This document shows positions 35,065-44,909 of a DNA stretch of 64,000 bases, in pieces. The notes under the pieces are model-generated. The model saw nothing but the letters and a program-made list of their open reading frames with translations, was not told the origin of the DNA and searched no databases. Each line of letters starts with the position of its first letter. The first letter of the stretch is position 1. The translations under genes were made by a program, and so were the position numbers. Origin of the DNA: Bacillus sp. S/N-304-OC-R1 (GTDB taxonomy: Bacteria > Bacillota > Bacilli > Bacillales > Cytobacillaceae); the NCBI RefSeq assembly GCF_019749375.1, contig NZ_JACWFE010000021.1, forward strand, positions 62,001 through 126,000. Reading direction: 5' to 3'.

Positions 35065-36306
35065 CTATTGTACTTCCTTCGCTTTTTGCTTTGTATCAAG
35101 ATTATCAAGTATATCATCCACAATACTTTTCCATGAGTACTGCTCAATGGCAAGCTTGCGGCCATTTTCAGTCATAACCTGATACTCATCATCTGATACT
35201 TTCATTAATTCCTCAATAGCAGCTGCAATTCCCTCTGGATTTTCCGGTGGAGCAATTTTTCCGCACTGGAATTCTTCCAAAATCGCAGCACTTTCTCCAT
35301 CTCCGCAGTAGAGAACTGGTACGCCTGAAGAAATGGCTGGGAAAATTTTAGATGGCCTTGCCCCTTTAAACAGCTCAATATTTCTCAGTGAAACAACACT
35401 GTAATCAGCGATCGAGAACATCCTTGGCATTTCTGAAACGGGAACGGATCCGTAGAAGGTTACATTATCAAGCTGTAGCTCCTCTTTCATGCTCAACAGC
35501 TTCTCCCGCTCCTGGCCGTCTCCAACAAAGAGAAAATGTACATCTGGAAGCTTGTCCTTTAATAATAGCGCTGCTTCCAATACGGAATCCAATCCTTGAG
35601 CATACCCTAGCGCACCAGCATACATAAAGACCTTTTTCCCTTGGATGCCGATTTTTTCTAATAGTTCATGGTCCTTTGGCAGCGGCTTAAAGGTATCTGT
35701 ATTCACCCCATTCGGTAGAAGAAATACATCTGATTCGCTTTTCCCCTTCCGAATCATGTAATCCTTAATACCTTCCGTTGCAGTAGCAATTTTCCAAGAT
35801 TTCTTGTATAGAAATCTTTCCAGCCTTTCTGCTAAGCGAATAAAGTTTTTATTTTTCAAGATGCCTAATTCAACGGCTGATTCTGGCCAAATGTCGGCAA
35901 CATTAAAGACAAACTTAGCCCGCTTCATTTTCGCACCGAGATAGCCTGTAATGCCAAGAAACAATGGCGGCGAATTACAGATAATCACATCGGTTGGTTT
36001 CGATTTCATTATGGAAAAAAAGGCACTAAAGGTGAAGGAAAAATAAGAAGCAAGCCGCTTCCAAAAGCTTCCCTTTGGAGATGGATAAATCCATGATCTA
36101 TGAACAGGGATCCCATCCCACTCTTCAAACATATAAAACTTTCCTCGATATTCCTCAGGGATAATACCATGAGGGTGGTGAGGAAAGGCCGTCAATACTT
36201 CCACCTGATGTCCTCTGCTAATTAGCTCTTTACTTACTTCATACACACGAATTTGCGGAGCACCTGTTTCAGGGGGAAAATGCTGACACAAATAAATCAC
36301 TCTCAT
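35065..36306 (-). CDS. glycosyltransferase family 4 (WbuB-like)
   Basis: This 413-aa protein has the GT-B layout. The N-terminal half carries MRVIYLCQHFPPETGAPQIRVYEVSKELISRGHQVEVLTAFPHHP, as in WbuB-type fucosaminyl or aminosugar transferases. The C-terminal donor domain has KKVFMYAGALGYAQGLDSVLEAALLL, VHFLFVGDGQEREKL and FPAISSGVPVLYCGDGESAAIL. It probably adds one sugar of the repeat unit at the inner membrane face. It is the last gene of the operon that begins with the acetyltransferase at 45641. Donor and acceptor cannot be stated. Confidence 0.9.
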   Translation of the reverse strand: MRVIYLCQHFPPETGAPQIRVYEVSKELISRGHQVEVLTAFPHHPHGIIPEEYRGKFYMFEEWDGIPVHRSWIYPSPKGSFWKRLASYFSFTFSAFFSIMKSKPTDVIICNSPPLFLGITGYLGAKMKRAKFVFNVADIWPESAVELGILKNKNFIRLAERLERFLYKKSWKIATATEGIKDYMIRKGKSESDVFLLPNGVNTDTFKPLPKDHELLEKIGIQGKKVFMYAGALGYAQGLDSVLEAALLLKDKLPDVHFLFVGDGQEREKLLSMKEELQLDNVTFYGSVPVSEMPRMFSIADYSVVSLRNIELFKGARPSKIFPAISSGVPVLYCGDGESAAILEEFQCGKIAPPENPEGIAAAIEELMKVSDDEYQVMTENGRKLAIEQYSWKSIVDDILDNLDTKQKAKEVQ

Positions 36307-36320
36307 TTTCCCATCTCCAA

Positions 36321-37184
36321 TTAGTTCACATTTAATTGTTTGATATAAGCTTCTAGCTTATCTTTAAGATCCGGACGTTTTAAGGCATAATCAATGGACG
36401 CCTGTAAAAAGCCAAATTTATCTCCTACATCATAGCGTTTTCCTTGAAGGATATAAGAATAGATAGATTCTTTTCCTAATAGACGGTCAATCGCATCTGT
36501 TAGCTGAATTTCGCCTTTTTTATCTGGAGCAACTTCTTCCAGTAACTCAAAAATAGCTGGCGATAAAATGTAGCGTCCTACAATTGCTTGTGTGGATGGA
36601 GCTTCCTCGATAGATGGCTTTTCAACAAGGCTCTCGACTTTGTATAAATCGCCCTCTTTCTCTGAGTAATTCACAATCCCATACTTATTCACTTCAGAAC
36701 GAGGAACTTCATTACAGCCAAGAATGCTGGATTGAACGACATTATACTGATTAATCATTTGCTTTAAAGCTGGAACTTCACTATCAACAATATCATCACC
36801 TAGCAGAACCGCAAATGGTTCATTGCCGATAAATTTCTTAGCACATAACACAGCATGTCCTAAGCCTAATGGCTCTTTTTGGCGGACATAGTGTATATCC
36901 ACAAGGTTTGAGATATTCTCAACAATCTCGAGCATATCATGCTTACCTGTTCTTTCAAGCAGCATTTCAAGCTCAACAGATTTATCAAAATGATCCTCGA
37001 TCGCCCTTTTGCTTCTTCCTGTTACGATAATAATATCTTCAATGCCGGATTCAACAGCTTCTTCAATAATATATTGAATCGTTGGCTTATCAACGATCGG
37101 AAGCATTTCCTTTGGCTGTGCTTTCGTTGCTGGAAGGAAACGCGTTCCTAACCCTGCAGCAGGAATTACCGCCTTTTTTATCAT
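36321..37184 (-). CDS. galU: UTP-glucose-1-phosphate uridylyltransferase
   Basis: This 287-aa enzyme has the GalU/GtaB pattern: KKAVIPAAGLGTRFLPATKAQPKEMLPIVDKPTIQYIIEEA (nucleotide-binding), VRQKEPLGLGHAVLCAKKFIGNEPFAVLLGDD, VEKPSIEEAPS and KRYDVGDKFGFLQASIDYAL. It makes UDP-glucose from UTP and glucose-1-phosphate. It overlaps the upstream glycosyltransferase by 4 bp. A dedicated copy inside the polysaccharide locus suggests glucose or a glucose-derived sugar in the polymer; the housekeeping gtaB may lie elsewhere. Confidence 0.94.
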   Translation of the reverse strand: MIKKAVIPAAGLGTRFLPATKAQPKEMLPIVDKPTIQYIIEEAVESGIEDIIIVTGRSKRAIEDHFDKSVELEMLLERTGKHDMLEIVENISNLVDIHYVRQKEPLGLGHAVLCAKKFIGNEPFAVLLGDDIVDSEVPALKQMINQYNVVQSSILGCNEVPRSEVNKYGIVNYSEKEGDLYKVESLVEKPSIEEAPSTQAIVGRYILSPAIFELLEEVAPDKKGEIQLTDAIDRLLGKESIYSYILQGKRYDVGDKFGFLQASIDYALKRPDLKDKLEAYIKQLNVN

Positions 37185-38263
37185 GATTTCATCCCCCTAT
37201 TCAAGGTTTGATCGTATAGATCTAGCATGCCGTTAGCATTGTCCACCCAGTTATAATGAGCTTTTACATGGTCAATCCCTGCTTGACCCATTTCTCTGCT
37301 TTTTTCTTTGTTGTCTATTAAAGAGCGAATGGCCTTTGCCAATTCTTTCGGGTTTTCCTTCGGTACCACATACCCCGTCTTCCCTTCCAGGACAACCTCT
37401 GGAAGGCCGCCGACATTGGACACAACAACTGGAACACCGCAAGCCATTGATTCTACCGCCGCTACACCAAAGCTTTCACTGTCCTCTGTGGAAGGAACAC
37501 CGAATACATCCATTTTATTTATGTATTCAGGAACCTTATCATTTGGAACACGGCCTGTAAAAGTAGTAACACCATCGATTTTCAGATCGCGTGTTAATTG
37601 GATATACTCATCCTTCTGCTTTCCATCTCCCACAATTAATAGGCGTGCATTGCTAGTAGCAGAATAGATCTCCGCGAACGCATGAATTAAATCCCCAATT
37701 CCATATTTATCTTCTAAGGCCTTAACCGTACCAATTGTAATATCATCTTCAGAATTTAAACCTGGAATCGGCTTAAATTTCTCCATATCTACACCGAATG
37801 GAGTGACGAAAATGTTTTTGTTCGTATACTTATTTGTCTCTTTAGCCATGATATGACTTGTAGAACAAATCACATCTGCTTTAGACAGTGTATACTCTAC
37901 AATTTTCCGATTTACGCAGCCTTGCTGAGGGAATTGAAAAACATCCCTTCCCCAAACAGATACATAAAAAGGCTTGTAATTCGCAAGTGCTCCAATGAAC
38001 CCGTAGCTGGATACATAGTGAGCATGAAGAATATCCGGTTTTAACTGTTTTAATACTTTTTTAAGTGCAAATACGCTTGAAAAATAGGATAGCTTCCCAG
38101 GTAAAAGCTTTGGAAGTGTGATCGTATCAACTTCCTTCGCATTCTCCTCAGAATAATGATCAGCAAAGGTAACGACCTTCACATCTATTCCGTTGTTTTT
38201 GTAAAATAAGGCCCACTTATGCGTATGAATCGATCTGCTCGGAGCCAAAATTAGAACTTTCAT
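37181..38263 (-). CDS. glycosyltransferase family 4
   Basis: This 360-aa GT-B enzyme has HTHKWALFYKNNGIDVKVVTF near the N-terminus, LKPDILHAHYVSSYGFIGAL, a donor domain with TIGTVKALEDKYGIGDLIHAF, LLIVGDGKQKDEYIQL and the retaining GT4 signature PSTEDSESFGVAAVESMACGVPVVVSNVGGLPEVV (E-x7-E). GGAGGAAAT precedes its ATG. The start codon of galU overlaps its stop. It assembles the polysaccharide repeat; the specific linkage is unknown. Confidence 0.92.
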   Translation of the reverse strand: MKVLILAPSRSIHTHKWALFYKNNGIDVKVVTFADHYSEENAKEVDTITLPKLLPGKLSYFSSVFALKKVLKQLKPDILHAHYVSSYGFIGALANYKPFYVSVWGRDVFQFPQQGCVNRKIVEYTLSKADVICSTSHIMAKETNKYTNKNIFVTPFGVDMEKFKPIPGLNSEDDITIGTVKALEDKYGIGDLIHAFAEIYSATSNARLLIVGDGKQKDEYIQLTRDLKIDGVTTFTGRVPNDKVPEYINKMDVFGVPSTEDSESFGVAAVESMACGVPVVVSNVGGLPEVVLEGKTGYVVPKENPKELAKAIRSLIDNKEKSREMGQAGIDHVKAHYNWVDNANGMLDLYDQTLNRGMKS

Positions 38264-38296
38264 ATTTCCTCCTGTAGATGCGCTCGAGCGCTGAAA

Positions 38297-39403
38297 CTAC
38301 TCTTTTACTAAAGCATTCTTGACCTTTTCTACCCTAGCAGCCCATGAATGCTTTTGCAAAAAGGTTTTTTGAATGTTTGCCCGGTAATCCGCAGCATGCT
38401 GTGCCATTTCTCCAATTGCCCTTGCCATGTCATTAGACTTATCCTCACAAATAATTCCATAACCATCTGTCTCTATTATCTCTCTTTGTGCTTGACAATA
38501 TGTGGCGATAACTGGAAGCTCATTAGAGAGATACTCTACAAGCTTTACAGGAACAGCGAAGTCATTGTAAGTACTGCGATATCTTGGGATAAACGCAAAA
38601 TCCATTTCCCGATAAAGCTCATTTAAGGCTTCTCCACTCAAATGACGTACAGTCACATCCAACTCTTGAATTCGGGCTTTTTTCTCTTCTGGCAATTGCT
38701 TATACTCATCCTCACGGCACACAATTGTCAATTCGGCCACTTTCCCTTGCCCATTAGCGATTTCCATTGCATCGAGCAGAAGAAACAACCCGTAATCTTC
38801 ATTATTAATCCCGCCGACATAAAGCCCCTGAGCCAGCTCAGTATTTTTTTCCTTTTTAACAATATTCATTTCCTTGCCGCCTGGCGGAAGAGAAATCATC
38901 GTTCTTTGTATGTTAACAAACTTGCCCATTGCATCACTTGGCAAGAAAATAACCTGACAGTATTTATTATAGAAACGTTCTTCCATTCGATAAATGGTTT
39001 TCATGACTGCTTTTTTCGGCCCTTTTAACGGATAAAGCTCATCGAACTTCCAGTACACATCACGATAGAAAACGCCAACGGGTACATGACGTTCTTTTAA
39101 ATAGCTCATCACCTTTTTATCGATAAACGGTTTCTTTGGAATATGTCCTTTATCTGTCATCCAGAAAGGAATCGTTTGGTTTTCCATATAGCAAAACCAA
39201 ACATTCTCAAGCTTCCCTTCTGCCTTCCATTGCTCAAAAAGGGCTTCCCTAGCAGAAGAGTTTCCTGACAACAGCAGAATATCAATATTCTCTTTCGCTC
39301 CCCATTCCTGAAATGCCTTATACATTTCCTTTGGCCGAAGCTTAGATCCGCTATTCGCATTTTCCGCTATTTCAAATGGATAATAAAGCAAAACTGATTT
39401 CAT
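38297..39403 (-). CDS. glycosyltransferase (GT4-like, diverged)
   Basis: This 368-aa protein has a weaker GT-B pattern: SVLLYYPFEIAENANSGSKLRPKEMYKAFQEWG at the N-terminus, QGLYVGGINNEDYGLFLLLDAMEIA and DFAFIPRYRSTYNDFAVPVKLVEYLSNELPVIATYCQAQREIIE in the donor domain. It resembles glycosyltransferases of capsule clusters rather than a characterised enzyme. It lies 11 bp after the polymerase-like gene. Specificity is unknown. Confidence 0.8.
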   Translation of the reverse strand: MKSVLLYYPFEIAENANSGSKLRPKEMYKAFQEWGAKENIDILLLSGNSSAREALFEQWKAEGKLENVWFCYMENQTIPFWMTDKGHIPKKPFIDKKVMSYLKERHVPVGVFYRDVYWKFDELYPLKGPKKAVMKTIYRMEERFYNKYCQVIFLPSDAMGKFVNIQRTMISLPPGGKEMNIVKKEKNTELAQGLYVGGINNEDYGLFLLLDAMEIANGQGKVAELTIVCREDEYKQLPEEKKARIQELDVTVRHLSGEALNELYREMDFAFIPRYRSTYNDFAVPVKLVEYLSNELPVIATYCQAQREIIETDGYGIICEDKSNDMARAIGEMAQHAADYRANIQKTFLQKHSWAARVEKVKNALVKE

Positions 39404-39414
39404 ACGTGTTCTCC

Positions 39415-40797
39415 TTATCGTTCATTGCCCGCAGCTTTTTTTCTTGAAAAGTAAGCGAACAAATCCAATCGAAATCTAATAAACAATAGAATCCCAGCGA
39501 ATAAGCAAGTGATAAAAATCCAAATTGGATTAAAGAGAAAATCAGTAAATCCACCTACTAATGTCCGAGGAATATTAATTGAGAAATAAATAAACAAGCA
39601 TAAAAAGACAGGGTTCTTTGGTAGCCTAATAAAAATGATATAAATAAGCTGAACAAGAACTCCTACGTACATCGTTCCAAGAATAATCCCCAAATACCCG
39701 AAATTTGCATAAGCTTCTGCAATAAATAACGTATTCAGCACTCCGCCTGTTCCGTCATCAATTCGATTCGGGAAAGCATTCGCCATCACTAATCTTGCTG
39801 AACGCACCTGCTCTAAATCAAACCATCCGATCACAATGGATGGAAGGCTTCTGCCATTCAAAAATGGAATCGAATTCCCAAACAAATCTAAGTGCAGGTA
39901 AGTAGGCGAAATTTGCGCCAAAATAATTCTTCCAATCGGTCCAGACGAATAGGAGAAAAAGCTTTCTAAATCTTTAACTCCTTGAATAAATACATACATC
40001 CCCACAATAACCACGGCTCCGCTAAGCGTGTAGCCTATGATCTTATTCCAAGTCAGGACTAACTTCCCTACGTATAATCTGACAAAAATATACATAATGA
40101 TATAGAAGAAAATTGGTGATTTTGAAAGATCATATACACTAATGGCAACCGCACAAGCAAATAGAGCAAAGAATAAGAATATCCATTTCAAATGTCTAGT
40201 TTTGACCGCATAAACATAGGCAATCAATGAAAGCAAAGGCGTCAAAGCAATTGCAAAAATATTTCTTATATAGACATTGCCATGAAAATTCCTTGCTGCT
40301 TCAATCCTTTGCAAGCCCAATTCTGAAAAGTTCCCTTTTAATAGTGAGAAAATAGGAACTTGATTTGTCTTTAAAAGAGTATAAGCGACAGCTAGCATAC
40401 TTATTAAAGATAAACCGAGAAACAGAAGATAGAATTCATTTTTCTGGCTAAATGTATTTTCAACCGGCTTTTTCAAATAATCATTGAATTCCTTTTTCGC
40501 GTCAAATCCCGCAAGCCTGCTTACTAGGAGCATAGATAACGGCAGGAAAACCATAACAAAGGAAACCGCTCCAAAACCAATATAACGGTAAACATCATGA
40601 TGAAGCTTATTAATCATATAATAATGATCAATATCAAGCGCAATGAGCAGGCTGCCTATATAGCTGGAAACAAGCAAGGAATAATAAAAGATTAATGAAC
40701 CTAAATTTGGTTTCGTTAATGAAAGGCTTCCAGACACACTAGCAAATAGCTTTATGGAAACGGCTAAAACAATAACCCATATAATAAAAGCCAACAT
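39415..40797 (-). CDS. Wzy-like polysaccharide repeat-unit polymerase
   Basis: This 460-aa integral membrane protein has about 11-12 predicted helices (LAFIIWVIVLAVSIKLFA, FVMVFLPLSMLLVSRLAGF, VVIVGMYVFIQGV and others). A long external loop contains ILAQISPTYLHLDLFGNSIPFLNGRSLPSIVIGWF and an ANAFPNRIDDGTGGVLNTLFIAEAYANFGYLGI stretch typical of O-antigen polymerases. It would join lipid-linked repeat units on the outer membrane face. Sequence identity in this family is low, so the call rests on topology, the loop and position between transferases and the epimerase. Confidence 0.82.
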   Translation of the reverse strand: MLAFIIWVIVLAVSIKLFASVSGSLSLTKPNLGSLIFYYSLLVSSYIGSLLIALDIDHYYMINKLHHDVYRYIGFGAVSFVMVFLPLSMLLVSRLAGFDAKKEFNDYLKKPVENTFSQKNEFYLLFLGLSLISMLAVAYTLLKTNQVPIFSLLKGNFSELGLQRIEAARNFHGNVYIRNIFAIALTPLLSLIAYVYAVKTRHLKWIFLFFALFACAVAISVYDLSKSPIFFYIIMYIFVRLYVGKLVLTWNKIIGYTLSGAVVIVGMYVFIQGVKDLESFFSYSSGPIGRIILAQISPTYLHLDLFGNSIPFLNGRSLPSIVIGWFDLEQVRSARLVMANAFPNRIDDGTGGVLNTLFIAEAYANFGYLGIILGTMYVGVLVQLIYIIFIRLPKNPVFLCLFIYFSINIPRTLVGGFTDFLFNPIWIFITCLFAGILLFIRFRLDLFAYFSRKKAAGNER

Positions 40798-40807
40798 TCG
40801 TTAGCAC

Positions 40808-41866
40808 CTACTTTTTGCTGAGCAAGTCAACAATTTTTTCAGAAGCTTGTCCATCACCAAATACTTCTTTATATTCCGGGTGAACCTCTTTTTCAACGGC
40901 AGCTAGTATTTTTTCTGTATCTGTTCCTGTTAAAATATTCGCTTCTCCTGTTAATGTTTCAACCCATTCTGTTTGTTCGCGAATTGTAACACATGGGACC
41001 TTCATAAAGTAAGCCTCTTTTTGGACACCGCCTGAATCTGTAACAATTTTCTTCGCATTCGCTTCGAGAGTCAGCATATCCAGATAACCGACAGGATCAA
41101 TGACTTTCAGGTTCGGTACATCACCAAGATTTAAACCGTAGTCAGCTAATTTATGCTTTGTTCTTGGATGAATCGGCCATACCTTCACATCTTCAATTTT
41201 TGAGAAAGCCTCTAAAATATTCTTCATATTTTGAAGATCATCTGTATTTTCCGCTCTATGAATCGTAATTAAATGATAATTCTTAGATGTTAACCCAGCT
41301 TCTTCTAGAATGTTTGATTTTTCTTTAGCCAGTTCGCGGTTATAAAGAACGGCATCGTACATAACATCTCCAATGTTAAAAACATTGTGGGTAATATTTT
41401 CGTTTGTTAAGTTTTCTACAGCCGTATCTGTTGGACAGAAAAGGAATTCTGAAACATGGTCTGTCATGATGCGGTTAACTTCCTCTGGCATTTTCTTATT
41501 AAAGCTTCTTAGACCCGCTTCAATATGAATGACTGGAACGTGCAATTTAGCAGCCACTAGTGCGCCCGCCAACGTAGAGTTTGTATCCCCATAAACCATT
41601 AAATAATCCGGTTGCTCGCTTAAAACGATTTCTTCGATTTTCGCAAGCATTTCACCTGTTTGCTTTCCGTGATTACCAGATCCCACACCTAGATGATAAT
41701 CAGGCTTTGGAATATGAAGCTCCTCGAAGAAAATATCAGACATATTGGCATCATAGTGCTGGCCAGTATGAATAATTTTCTCCTCCATATGCTTTCTTAA
41801 CACTCTTGATACTGGTGCTGCTTTAATAAATTGCGGCCTTGCGCCTAGAATCGTTAATATTTTCAT
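40808..41866 (-). CDS. UDP-N-acetylglucosamine-type 2-epimerase, WbpI-like
   Basis: This 352-aa epimerase has MKILTILGARPQFIKAAPVSRVLR, HTGQHYDANMSDIFFEELHIPKPDY, VYGDTNSTLAGALVAAKLHVPVIHIEAGLRSFNKKMPEEVNRIMTDHVS, and TDSGGVQKEAYFMKVPCVTIREQTEW. The HTGQHYDANMSxIFF stretch is closer to WbpI/WlbD (UDP-GlcNAc3NAcA 2-epimerases) than to the housekeeping MnaA type (GTRPEAIKMAP, TAQHRQMLDQ). With WbpA-, WbpB-, WbpE- and WbpD-like genes in the same locus, the last step to UDP-ManNAc3NAcA is the likely role. It overlaps the upstream gene by 4 bp. Confidence 0.88.
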   Translation of the reverse strand: MKILTILGARPQFIKAAPVSRVLRKHMEEKIIHTGQHYDANMSDIFFEELHIPKPDYHLGVGSGNHGKQTGEMLAKIEEIVLSEQPDYLMVYGDTNSTLAGALVAAKLHVPVIHIEAGLRSFNKKMPEEVNRIMTDHVSEFLFCPTDTAVENLTNENITHNVFNIGDVMYDAVLYNRELAKEKSNILEEAGLTSKNYHLITIHRAENTDDLQNMKNILEAFSKIEDVKVWPIHPRTKHKLADYGLNLGDVPNLKVIDPVGYLDMLTLEANAKKIVTDSGGVQKEAYFMKVPCVTIREQTEWVETLTGEANILTGTDTEKILAAVEKEVHPEYKEVFGDGQASEKIVDLLSKK

Positions 41867-43470
41867 TTAAATTCACCTTTCAAGCTTTGAATATAGTCTT
41901 TTGCTAAAAATGAATTAATATTATAAGGCTGTTTATATTTAAGCCCATCATGTTTGAAAGACAATGCTTTTACATACTCTGGATAATTCTTATAAATCCC
42001 ATACCATTCCATTGGCTCTGTGTAATATTGCTGGTACAGCTTTTTCCGATTGTATAGCTTCTTAGCGGTCTTATAGAAGACCCCATATTTTTGTTTCAAG
42101 GATGCTTCCTTGCCGACTGGCTTTACAGGCTCCGGAAAATAATCTGGGTACATTTTGTTTAATGTGTAATCATATAAATACTTCTTAAAACGTAAATCAA
42201 CAGGAACTGTATTGAAAAAATCCATTAACCGGTCATCCCATAATGGAATATCCCAATTTTTTTCGTAAAACTCATATACACGGACAGAGTTAATAATGAA
42301 TTTTGCCTGGCGTTCTCTCCAGTCCCAATACTCAAACAGGGCACTCGCTTGTTCATTTGTTTGGAAAGGAAGATTTTTAAACGACCGTTTCATTTCTGCC
42401 AGGACATCTTGAGCAGATGTGTGTATACCCTGTTCAACTTCCCATAATTTATGATGCTTATTAAGATTAAATTGAAGAACATCCTCCACTGTAAATTCTC
42501 GGTCAACTGTTATCTCATACGCCAAATGGCTACCAGCGACAAAGTCACCTGAGTGGCCTGGGATAAACACATATTCGGCATCCTGCTTGCCAATTATTTC
42601 TCTAACAGCCGGCCAGTCTTGAAGGTGAGCCATGGATGATCCATTAACGGCGAAAGAAACATAATTCTTCCACTCTTTGGAATGGTACCAGCGATACCAG
42701 TCATCCTTTTTATATTCAATAAAGTCCCATTTCAACCCTAACCGATTAGCAATATCACGGCTAACCTGGGCCTCTTTATTTTCCTTTTTTCCATATGTGA
42801 AGGAGGCAATATTCTCTATTCCGAACTCTTTTAACAGAAGAGCAATGATTCTTGAGTCATATCCACCGCTTAAAGGTAAGATTGGCGTTTTATTAATCAA
42901 ACGTTTGATTAAATCTTCGAAAACAACATGAAGAACACATTTCAATTCTTCACTGAATGTTTCTAAATCCTTTTCCACTGGATGGTGATAAAATTGATAA
43001 TATTCTTTGTTCTCAAGCTTTCCCGCTTTAGAAATTTGAATATAAGAGCCGGCTTCAACTTGGAATACATTCGTGTAAAGTGTCTTTTCATTGGCTGTGA
43101 AGCCCGTTAATAAAAACTCTTTTACAGCAGTCTGATTGAAGGAAGTCCCGTCTTGCTGCGTGATTCTATCGGTAATAATCCAGCTTGAACCCTCTTGATA
43201 ATAAAACAAAGGAATACTTCGTTTCCGGTCTACAATAGCAGTTACTTGGTTTTGGCCAACACATATATAAGCAAACTCACCAATGATCTCATGTAAGTTA
43301 CTAAGGAAAAAGCCCTCCTCCTTAAAAACCTCATAAGCCTCGTGTGCAGGATAATACTTTCCTTGAAAGATAAAATATCCAGCAAAGTAGATTTGGCCAA
43401 AGGGAAAGGTCATTTGTTTAAATTGGGTTCTAGTATTTAGTTTTACTTTACAGAATTGCAAGTCTATCAC
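41863..43470 (-). CDS. asparagine-synthetase-like protein of the polysaccharide locus
   Basis: This 535-aa protein has the AsnB layout: an N-terminal glutaminase-like fold (FAGYFIFQGKYYPAHEAYEVF, IIGEFAYICVGQNQVTAIVDRKRSIPLFYY) and a synthetase domain with the PP-loop LPLSGGYDSRIIALLL, FTYGKKENKEA and EYWDWRERQAKFIINSVRVYEF. The catalytic Cys2 of the glutaminase site is missing, so glutamine use is unlikely. Such proteins occur in capsule clusters and may amidate a uronic acid, which fits a ManNAc3NAcA-containing polymer; this is inference. TTG 43464 is an alternative start with AGGTGA at a better distance. Confidence 0.82.
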   Translation of the reverse strand: MIDLQFCKVKLNTRTQFKQMTFPFGQIYFAGYFIFQGKYYPAHEAYEVFKEEGFFLSNLHEIIGEFAYICVGQNQVTAIVDRKRSIPLFYYQEGSSWIITDRITQQDGTSFNQTAVKEFLLTGFTANEKTLYTNVFQVEAGSYIQISKAGKLENKEYYQFYHHPVEKDLETFSEELKCVLHVVFEDLIKRLINKTPILPLSGGYDSRIIALLLKEFGIENIASFTYGKKENKEAQVSRDIANRLGLKWDFIEYKKDDWYRWYHSKEWKNYVSFAVNGSSMAHLQDWPAVREIIGKQDAEYVFIPGHSGDFVAGSHLAYEITVDREFTVEDVLQFNLNKHHKLWEVEQGIHTSAQDVLAEMKRSFKNLPFQTNEQASALFEYWDWRERQAKFIINSVRVYEFYEKNWDIPLWDDRLMDFFNTVPVDLRFKKYLYDYTLNKMYPDYFPEPVKPVGKEASLKQKYGVFYKTAKKLYNRKKLYQQYYTEPMEWYGIYKNYPEYVKALSFKHDGLKYKQPYNINSFLAKDYIQSLKGEFK

Positions 43471-43480
43471 CTATTTTAAA

Positions 43481-44908
43481 TTATAGTGCTTTGGATCTTT
43501 TTCTTAATAGATCTTTATCGAGCCTTGATATAAGGATCATAACGAAATAACCTAACCAGGCAAAAACAATGTTGCTATTAGAAATATCTGTCTCCTGAAT
43601 ATAGACGATAGCAGCTGTAGCTAACAGAGAAGACAGAAACAAAAAGGCCATTTTCCCGAAGGATACAGGAACATGATACAGTTTTTGGCTTTTAACAAAA
43701 ATATAAGTAATGGCAATCAAGTAGGAAATTAAATAAGCAGAAACACTTCCCCATATTGAAAAAGAAGGAATTAGCATTAGATTTAACACTATATTCACTA
43801 CCGCTGCCATTCCGAAGGCATATGAGATGATTTTCGTTTGTTTTGTAAAGAAAATGCCCACGGAGATAATCATATAGAAAAAATTTAAGAAGGTAACTGC
43901 AGACAATATGGCAACATATTGATAAGCTTCATGATAACCGCTGCCTAACATACGAATAATCCATGGCATTAAGGTTGCAACAAATAGAACGCCTAATGTC
44001 CCTATCAACAGAATACCATAATACAACTTAGCAAATAAAACAGGACTGTCTTTTTTATCCTTGAGTGACATGGAGAACGGTCTCCAAGCCATTTGCACAC
44101 CACTTGTGAGTAGAGTAATTAAAGAAGCAAATCTAACTGCTGTTCCATATATACCAACTTCATGTAAAGAAGTGAATGCCTTTAAAAGGAATGAATTTGC
44201 ATTTACAATCACCCAAAAAGCCAAAGAAGCAGGTACCAAAGGAGCGGCATAGATTAAGATTTCTTTTAATAGGTTCTTATTAAAAGTAAACCTTGTAAAT
44301 TTTAATACAGGTTTAATTAGCAACAATATAACAATACCCACACTGATTAGACGTCCGTATATAATACCATCAATCGTAGGGCTTACATAAGCTAGAAATA
44401 CATAAGACAGTACAGCTATTAAAAGCATTTTAAGAATGGTAAAGGTAACAACCTTTTTTGTGAAAAAATCATAACGAAGAACCGTTAAGATTAAAGCGAT
44501 GACTGTGTCTAGGGCCATAACTCCAATGGATAGATATAATAAGTAGTAAAGTTTCGCGTCATCAATTAAGAGCTGAGTCAGCCACTGCCCGCCAATTAGA
44601 AAAACGATCGCAATAATAAAAACAATCAGCAATCTAAACGTCATTACCGATCTGACATATTCAAGCCTCTTCTTCTTATCTTCACTATCAAAGTAATAAT
44701 AAGCTAGAGCCGAATCCGTACCAAAAATGACGACAAAGGTTAGCATAGATGTAAAGCGATCCAGATAATCTAATACTCCATATTGAGCAGGATCCGGAAG
44801 AAAAGATGTGTAAATCGGAAGCATGATAAACGCTATCAGCTTCGTTCCTACGTTCATAAATGCGTAAAGGAGCGAATCCGCTCCTAAACGCCTAATTTGG
44901 GCGAACAC
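43481..44908 (-). CDS. Wzx-like polysaccharide flippase (MATE/MOP superfamily)
   Basis: This 475-aa membrane protein has about 12-14 helices and the family's start, LGADSLLYAFMNVGTKLIAFIMLPIYTSFL, with ALAYYYFDSEDKKKR and a mid-protein FTSLHEVGIYGTAVRFASLITLLTSGVQMAWRPFSM. It would move undecaprenyl-diphosphate-linked repeat units across the membrane. It starts at GTG 1 bp after the acetyltransferase stop. The gene neighbours are Wzy-like, WbpI-like and transferases, a typical Wzx/Wzy-dependent locus. Confidence 0.9.
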   Translation of the reverse strand: MFAQIRRLGADSLLYAFMNVGTKLIAFIMLPIYTSFLPDPAQYGVLDYLDRFTSMLTFVVIFGTDSALAYYYFDSEDKKKRLEYVRSVMTFRLLIVFIIAIVFLIGGQWLTQLLIDDAKLYYLLYLSIGVMALDTVIALILTVLRYDFFTKKVVTFTILKMLLIAVLSYVFLAYVSPTIDGIIYGRLISVGIVILLLIKPVLKFTRFTFNKNLLKEILIYAAPLVPASLAFWVIVNANSFLLKAFTSLHEVGIYGTAVRFASLITLLTSGVQMAWRPFSMSLKDKKDSPVLFAKLYYGILLIGTLGVLFVATLMPWIIRMLGSGYHEAYQYVAILSAVTFLNFFYMIISVGIFFTKQTKIISYAFGMAAVVNIVLNLMLIPSFSIWGSVSAYLISYLIAITYIFVKSQKLYHVPVSFGKMAFLFLSSLLATAAIVYIQETDISNSNIVFAWLGYFVMILISRLDKDLLRKRSKAL

Positions 44909-44909
44909 C

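Noticed and set aside
40808-41866. Housekeeping MnaA as the identity of the 2-epimerase
   Set aside because: The HTGQHYDANMS signature and the gene context fit WbpI better; MnaA motifs are not seen.
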